Below are positions 18,219-23,905 of a DNA stretch of 23,905 bases, piece after piece. This DNA comes from Conidiobolus incongruus B7586 (Eukaryota > Entomophthoromycota > Entomophthoromycetes > Entomophthorales > Conidiobolaceae). The stretch covers positions 1-23,905 of the forward strand of contig JNEM01014410.1 of assembly GCA_000697335.1 (NCBI GenBank), read 5' to 3'. Position numbers and translations under genes: made by a program. The notes beneath the pieces are model-generated. The model did no database searches. It worked only from the letters and a program-made list of their open reading frames with translations, and was not told where the DNA came from. Numbering within the stretch: position 1 is the first letter of the stretch; each line of letters opens with the position of its first letter.

Positions 18219-21200
18219 TAGTACCAGCAACAAAACTATAAAAAACCTATTAGAAATCAATAACTATTTGTATCAAATTTATTTATTGCTATTTTAAATT
18301 TTATCTATAATTAATTTTATTTAAATTTAACACTATATACTATAATACCACTAAAAAAGAAAATACCCTTATATTATTTTAATAATGATAATAGCTTAAT
18401 TATTAAGTGAATCTAAGACTTTAACCTTTAAAAGCTTATTACCCTCTAAGAAACCTATTTTAAATAACTTCTGATTGAAAAAAATATGTCTTAAAGAGCT
18501 TAAATCTAATAAACCAGCTATCTTACTATAGTTAATATATTAAACTACCTCTTTAATATCTTTAAAAACAAATTAACTATTTATGATAGTTTTAAAAACC
18601 TTTACAAGCTTAAAAACTATCATAAAAGTATAAAAAATTACCTTGATTTAATTCTTGATGAAGATTTAAAGAATATCCTTAAACTAGCTATTTCTTTTTT
18701 GGAAAAATTTACTTATACTTAGTAGTTAACTTATTACAAGTTTAATCCTAAAGAATTTTTAAGAGGATAACCTATTACAAAGATATAAACTTTTAAAAAA
18801 TTAGAAAAAACCTTTAAAAAAAGGAATTACCAAAATGATTAAGATTAATTAACAAGAGAAAAGCTTTTCTAGCTTAAATAAAAAACTTTTACAAGATAAT
18901 TAATTGAGAAATTTAATGAAATATGTTTAAATATACTAAATATCACTAAAGAAAAATAAATCTACAAACTAGTATAATGCTTTAATCTTTAAGTGAAGCT
19001 TTAATTAGTTAATAAGGAACACTTTAATAATATATCTTTTTCTGATATTTATGATATAGCAATTATAATTAATAATATCTTTTACTCTATAACTAAATTT
19101 CTTTTCTTAAAAATTAATCCTTTAAAATTTACTTTAGCTTACTTAAGTTTTAAATGATAAATATTTCTGTTTTAAAGTTTTATGAGAAAATCTTTACTAA
19201 AAAAGTTAAAGCTTATTTGAAAATAAATAAAGGTTGTTATTATTGCTAAAAGACTTAAGTTAACTATAAAACTAACAAATACCCTTTAACAAAACAGCAT
19301 CTGTTTAATTCCCAACTTACCAACTATAAATCAAACCTGAATAATATTAATATAACCTTAAAATCACCCTTTATACAATTAGTTAGCAAGTTTTAATCTA
19401 ATCCACAAAAGTTTTAATAAACTAATGATTCTACAAATTAAACTATATATACTAAAGAAATCTAACTAATTAAACCACTAGAAACTAGAAATATTCTAGT
19501 AACTAATCTATCTTATAATTTTTTACCTTTAACTATCACCCTATTGTTTATGTTAATTAATTCTTTTATTAATAAACCTGTTAGTGTTTTAATTAATTTT
19601 AGTTGCTTTAGTTATATTATCTCTTTTGTTATTATTATAAAGCTATCTTTACTTATCTAAAAAAATAACTTGATAATTAAATATACTAATAACTTAATAG
19701 AACAAGCATCTAATACTATATTTAAATACCTATTATTATTTCTTAACTATTCTTAATATATTAAATTCTTAGTTGGTAATATTAGTTATAATTTTATACT
19801 AGGTTAAAATTAGTTTGAATATTATAATCTTATATCTATAAATATTACCTTAGAAAGTTACAAATCTATTTTTTTTATATTCTAAAAAAAATTAGCAGAA
19901 TTAATCACAAAAAATCAATATTACCCTATTATAAAACTATTAAATACTATACCTAACACTAACTCTATAATTATAGCAAATAATTTTATTATTTTAAACA
20001 AAAATCAATATAAAAAACTAATTAAAAACCCTAATAATTTATAGGGATATGTATTTATCTATTATTTATCTATTAATATTTTATTTGTTAACTTTAATAA
20101 AATTATATTTAATGACCACTTCTTATACAATATAGTAAGTTAATTTGCTAATGTTTTAAAACTTATGGATAAATTACCTTTTAAATATAATATTAAATAT
20201 AAAATTAAATTATTCCCTAGTATACAACTATATTTAAAGTTTACTTACCATTTATCTCTTGAATAATATTAAACTTTAAAAGAAGAAATCTAAAAACTAT
20301 TTAAAAATAAGTATATTAAACCTTCTTCCTCATAATAAAAATCTTTAATTCTCTCTATAAAAAAAGTTAATGGTAGTTAAAGATTATATATTAACAAATA
20401 TGTTTTAAACTCTAAAACTATTAAAGATAAAACTTTATTATTAAACCTACATAATACTAAAGATAAACTACTTAAATCAATTATATTTATTAAATTAGAT
20501 GTTAAGAATAGATATTATAATATTAAAGTTGAAAAAAATTTTATCTTTTTAATTACTTTTAATATTCTTTTAAGTTATTATAAATTTACAGCTATAAACT
20601 TTAGATTATATAATATCCTTGTAACTTTTACTTAATTCATCAATTCCCTTTTTAACCTTGTTTTTAATAACTTTGTTATTATTTATCTTAATGATATTTT
20701 AATCTATTTAAAAACTAAAGAAGAATATATTTAATATGTTAATTAGGTTTTACAAATTATTCAAAAATATAAATTACTTTTGAAACTATTAAAATACATC
20801 TTTAGTGCATTTTCTATCTTTTTCTATAGTTATATTGTTTCCTCTTAAAAAATTAATATTAATCTAACTAAACTTAATAATATTAAAGCTTTTATTATAC
20901 TTATAAACAAAGATCAACTTATGATTATACTTAGATTATTAAATTACTTTAAAGATTTCATTGATTTTTTTATTGAACTTATTATTTTTCTTACTAATCT
21001 CTTGAAGAAAAACTCTTTTTTTGAATAAACCCCACTATATACTTTTTATATAAATGCTTTAATTTTCTATATTACTAATGCTTTTGCTTTATCTATCTTT
21101 AATCTAATATTACCTACTATTATTTTTACTAACTCTAGTTTTTTTGTAATTAGTAAATAATTAGCTTAATTTAAATTTAATTTATATTTTACTTTTTAGC

Positions 21201-23125
21201 AATAAAATAAAATGATAAATAAAGGAGAATAAGTTGAGTTTAACCTTATAAATATTATCTTAAAACCAATATCATTCTGGTTAAGAAAAATAAAACTATT
21301 TAAATTAAAATACCTAGTTAATAAATAAAAACTTTTTGCTTTGATAGAAATAATTAAAAATCACTCATATTTCTTATCTTATAATTTTTTTTTAATACTT
21401 ATAGATGATAAATCACTTATCTACATAAATACTCAAAAGTATTTATTAAGAAAACAAGTTAAATAAATTAACACTATCTAAGCTTACTTTTTCTTTATTT
21501 AATATCTCTTAAGTTAATAAAATCATGTTGTAGATACCTTGTTAAAAAATCCTACATACCTATTTTTTTATTTTAATTATAAAAACCCAACAAATATTAA
21601 CTTAATGATTATTAATAAAGGAAATAAAGAATTTATTAAACTACTTTAAAAAACACTACCAAATAATAGTTTTTTTATTTTAGTTAAAGAAGAACTCTTT
21701 AAATCATTAGAAAACCAATCAAAATAAGTTATAAGATTTAAAATTATCAATAACCTACTATATTATAATAATTGTCTATATATTCCTGATATTCCTAAGT
21801 TTTAATAAATAATATTTAATGAATACTATAATTTACCTGTTAGAAAACATCAAACTTAGTTAAAAATTGCTGAGAGAATTAAAACAAAGTATTATTAACT
21901 TTCCCTAGTTAAATTAGTTTAGAAATACACTAATACCTGTGATATATACTAAAGAACAAAATATAATACTAAATTAAAATATGGTAAACTTATTCTTCTA
22001 TAAGTCCCTAATAAAACTTAATAACAAATCTAGCTTGATTTCATAGAAATCCCTAAATCAATAAATAGTTATGATAACTTATTAATTGTAATTGATTCAT
22101 TTTCTAAATATATTTATTTTATTCCTTGTTTCAAAACTTCTATAACTAAAGATATTGCACAATTATTATTCTTTAATATCTTTACCCACTATAAAATTCT
22201 ACAAACTATTGTATTTAATAAAGATATATAATTCAACTTTTGATTTTAGAATTCACTATCCTCTTCCTTTAAAATTAACCTAACTATATTTACTACCAAT
22301 TATCACCAAACTAATAGACTTGCTAAAAAAATTATTAAAATCCTAAAGCAAATGATTAAAGCTTATATTAACACTAATTAATTAAATTAAAACACCTATA
22401 TCTACCAACTTTAATATTTATTCAATACCTCTATCAACAAATCAACAGGTTTTAACCTTTATTTCATCAATTATAATAATATCCTAACTTAATAATTGCT
22501 TTGAAACTCTAAATCAACTTACCTTTGGATATTTTTGAATTTCAATCTAATATCAAGCATATTAATTCCCTTATCAAATTTAACTTAGAAGAAAATCAAA
22601 GGATTATAGAATAACAATATTCAAAGTTATCTAGAAATCCTTTTAAATATAAAATTAGCATGTTTATATATTTAAAGCTATCTACTTTTAAACCTACCCT
22701 ACTTAAATCTAGCTTAAATCCAAAATACTTACCATTATATTATAGTCCTTATAAGATTTAATTTATGGATTTAAATTTTTAAAATATTACCTTAGAATTA
22801 TCTTTAACTTTAAGAATCAACCTTACCTTTCATATATCTAAAATTAAACCATATTTTAAAGATTTTAATACTTTTCTTAATTGATTAATAGCTTTAAAAC
22901 TAGATTTAATTATTAATTAAAATAGAGAAAAAAAATACTAAATTAATTACATAATTAAATCTAAATTTATTAGGAACAAGTTTTATTTTTATATAAAATA
23001 GATAGGTTATTCTATTAAAGAAGCTACATAAGAACCCCTAGAAAATATTAAGAATACCTTAACCTATTATACCTATTTATAAAAATCTAAGGAGTATGTC
23101 TCCTCTAAAAAATTTACTAAGGGAG

Positions 23126-23523
23126 TGTTAAGAGACTAATTCTTTAAATTCTTATATATATTTTCATATAATTCAATTAACAATAAATTATATAATTAAT
23201 TTATACTTATATAATTAAATTAATTATATAAATAACATTAAATTATCTAATAAACTAGGTTTTTCTTTTTCTTCTCAATTCTTACTATTTTTTACTTTTA
23301 CACTACTTTTAAGATTAAAACTATTTTTTATTAATATTATAATATATTGGCACTACCTAATATAAACCATAATATATCAATGACTTACCCCAGTTTGAAG
23401 CTTAATTAAACTTTGTTTATACTTGCACATTATAACCATATTATATTATTACATTCTATACCACACTACTTTTATATTAGTCTTCCTCTATATTATATTG
23501 GTTTAACTACCACTATACTTATA
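23126..23523 (+). repeat. Right LTR of the fossil chromovirus
   Basis: Starts TGTTAAGAGACTAATTC directly after a purine-rich stretch (aagggag) and ends CACTATACTTATA. It differs from the left LTR mostly by C/T and A/G exchanges. Confidence 0.85.
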
Positions 23524-23905
23524 AGTTTTATTAAATTATAAATATTTATATATTAATATTATTATTTTAAATAATATTAGTATTAAAATACTTAAATCCC
23601 TTTTTAAAAAAATTTACTTATATATTGATTAATTTTATAATAAAAATAAATTAATATATAAGATTACTAGAATTACTAATACTAATTAATTTATTATAAC
23701 ATTATTAAAAATTATAGTAAATATATATCTAAACTTAAGTTTGTGTATATTTAGATTATAGATAAATATAATGTAAAGTATATTTATAGGTTAATTAATA
23801 TAAGTAAATATAGTATTATTAAAAAATATAAAAATAATTATTAGATTATATAAGAATATTAAATAATATTAATATTATTTTATATATATTATATTATAAC
23901 AAATA
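23524..23905. other. AT-rich flank after the retroelement
   Basis: Begins with the right target duplication AGTTT. The rest is extremely AT-rich without frames or motifs that I can name; it resembles the left flank in composition, as expected if the element inserted into an existing AT-rich repeat block. Confidence 0.5.

Larger units (their letters stand above)
17820..23523 (+). mobile_element. Fossil Ty3/gypsy LTR retrotransposon, chromovirus type, broken
   Basis: A full-length but dead element of about 5.7 kb. It has two LTRs of about 399 bp, a primer-binding-like stretch just inside the left LTR (from about 18219, GTACCAGCAAC), a purine tract (about 23119-23125) before the right LTR and a 5-bp target duplication. 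Traces of parts in the usual order are visible on the plus strand: a Gag zinc knuckle (about 19235-19280), protease (about 19580-19700), reverse transcriptase (about 20290-20850), RNase H (about 20950-21500), integrase (about 21800-22560), and a chromodomain-like end (about 22935-23060). The protease, reverse transcriptase, RNase H, integrase order is that of Ty3/gypsy. It is interrupted throughout, dozens of times, with transition-type decay like that left by RIP. LTR divergence of roughly one tenth by eye overstates age if RIP acted. Confidence 0.85.

Noticed and set aside
17820-23523. Using LTR divergence as an age estimate for the retroelement
   Set aside because: If RIP-like mutation acted, differences accumulate in bursts and do not measure time.
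1-23905. CRISPR arrays, rRNA, tRNA, riboswitches or bacterial operons
   Set aside because: None seen; the intron, promoter layout and chromovirus indicate a eukaryotic, probably fungal, nuclear sequence.

Overview
The window looks like a gene-poor, very AT-rich block of a filamentous fungal genome. It has no bacterial features, one gene carries a short (53 nt) GT-AG intron, and there is a chromodomain-bearing Ty3/gypsy fossil whose decay is dominated by transitions, as expected from repeat-induced point mutation (RIP). A RIP-competent ascomycete is the best guess, but this is inference; no gene here identifies a species.

All the recognisable host genes are small or medium secreted proteins that I cannot match to a named family, although they are clearly related to one another. 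From left to right: a decayed paralogue (about 1347-1847, minus), a 275-aa gene (3030-3857, minus), a 193-aa gene (5489-6070, minus), a 146-aa gene (8348-8788, plus), a 524-codon repeat-rich copy with three in-frame stops (10048-11622, plus), and a two-exon gene (14018-14793, plus). Four of them begin with the same pre-pro module: a signal peptide (MRTA-type in two), a 6-14 residue propeptide, then a dibasic [VI]RR[AE] site suited to kexin cleavage. Type A proteins (genes at 3030, 5489, 10048) share a core of about 35 residues built on L-x(4)-V-x-DI[ED]V-x(6)-V-x-E-x(2)-[VI]-x-L, followed by an acidic stretch and a basic C-terminal tail. Type B proteins (genes at 8348 and 14018) have a His/Pro-rich linker, then a Leu-rich GL[LI]E-x-VL-type segment and an Asp-rich end. 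The decayed copy carries traces of both types.

The repeat-rich gene expands a unit found once in the 193-aa protein (NDVV-x-ADV) into about seven tandem copies. Its three stops, and further stops lying in frame just past the annotated end of the 14018 gene, are all TAA, TAG or TGA at positions where a C-to-T change would explain them. This fits RIP-like mutation reaching or leaking into these genes.

From about 16.4 kb onward the DNA becomes still more AT-rich. It holds a degraded tandem duplication (about 17358-17800) and then a full-length but thoroughly dead chromovirus (17820-23523), with two LTRs of about 399 bp and a 5-bp target duplication AGTTT. The remaining intergenic DNA holds a few slightly GC-richer islands that may be gene remnants, one perfect short hairpin and two microsatellites. 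I saw no rRNA, tRNA or CRISPR array.
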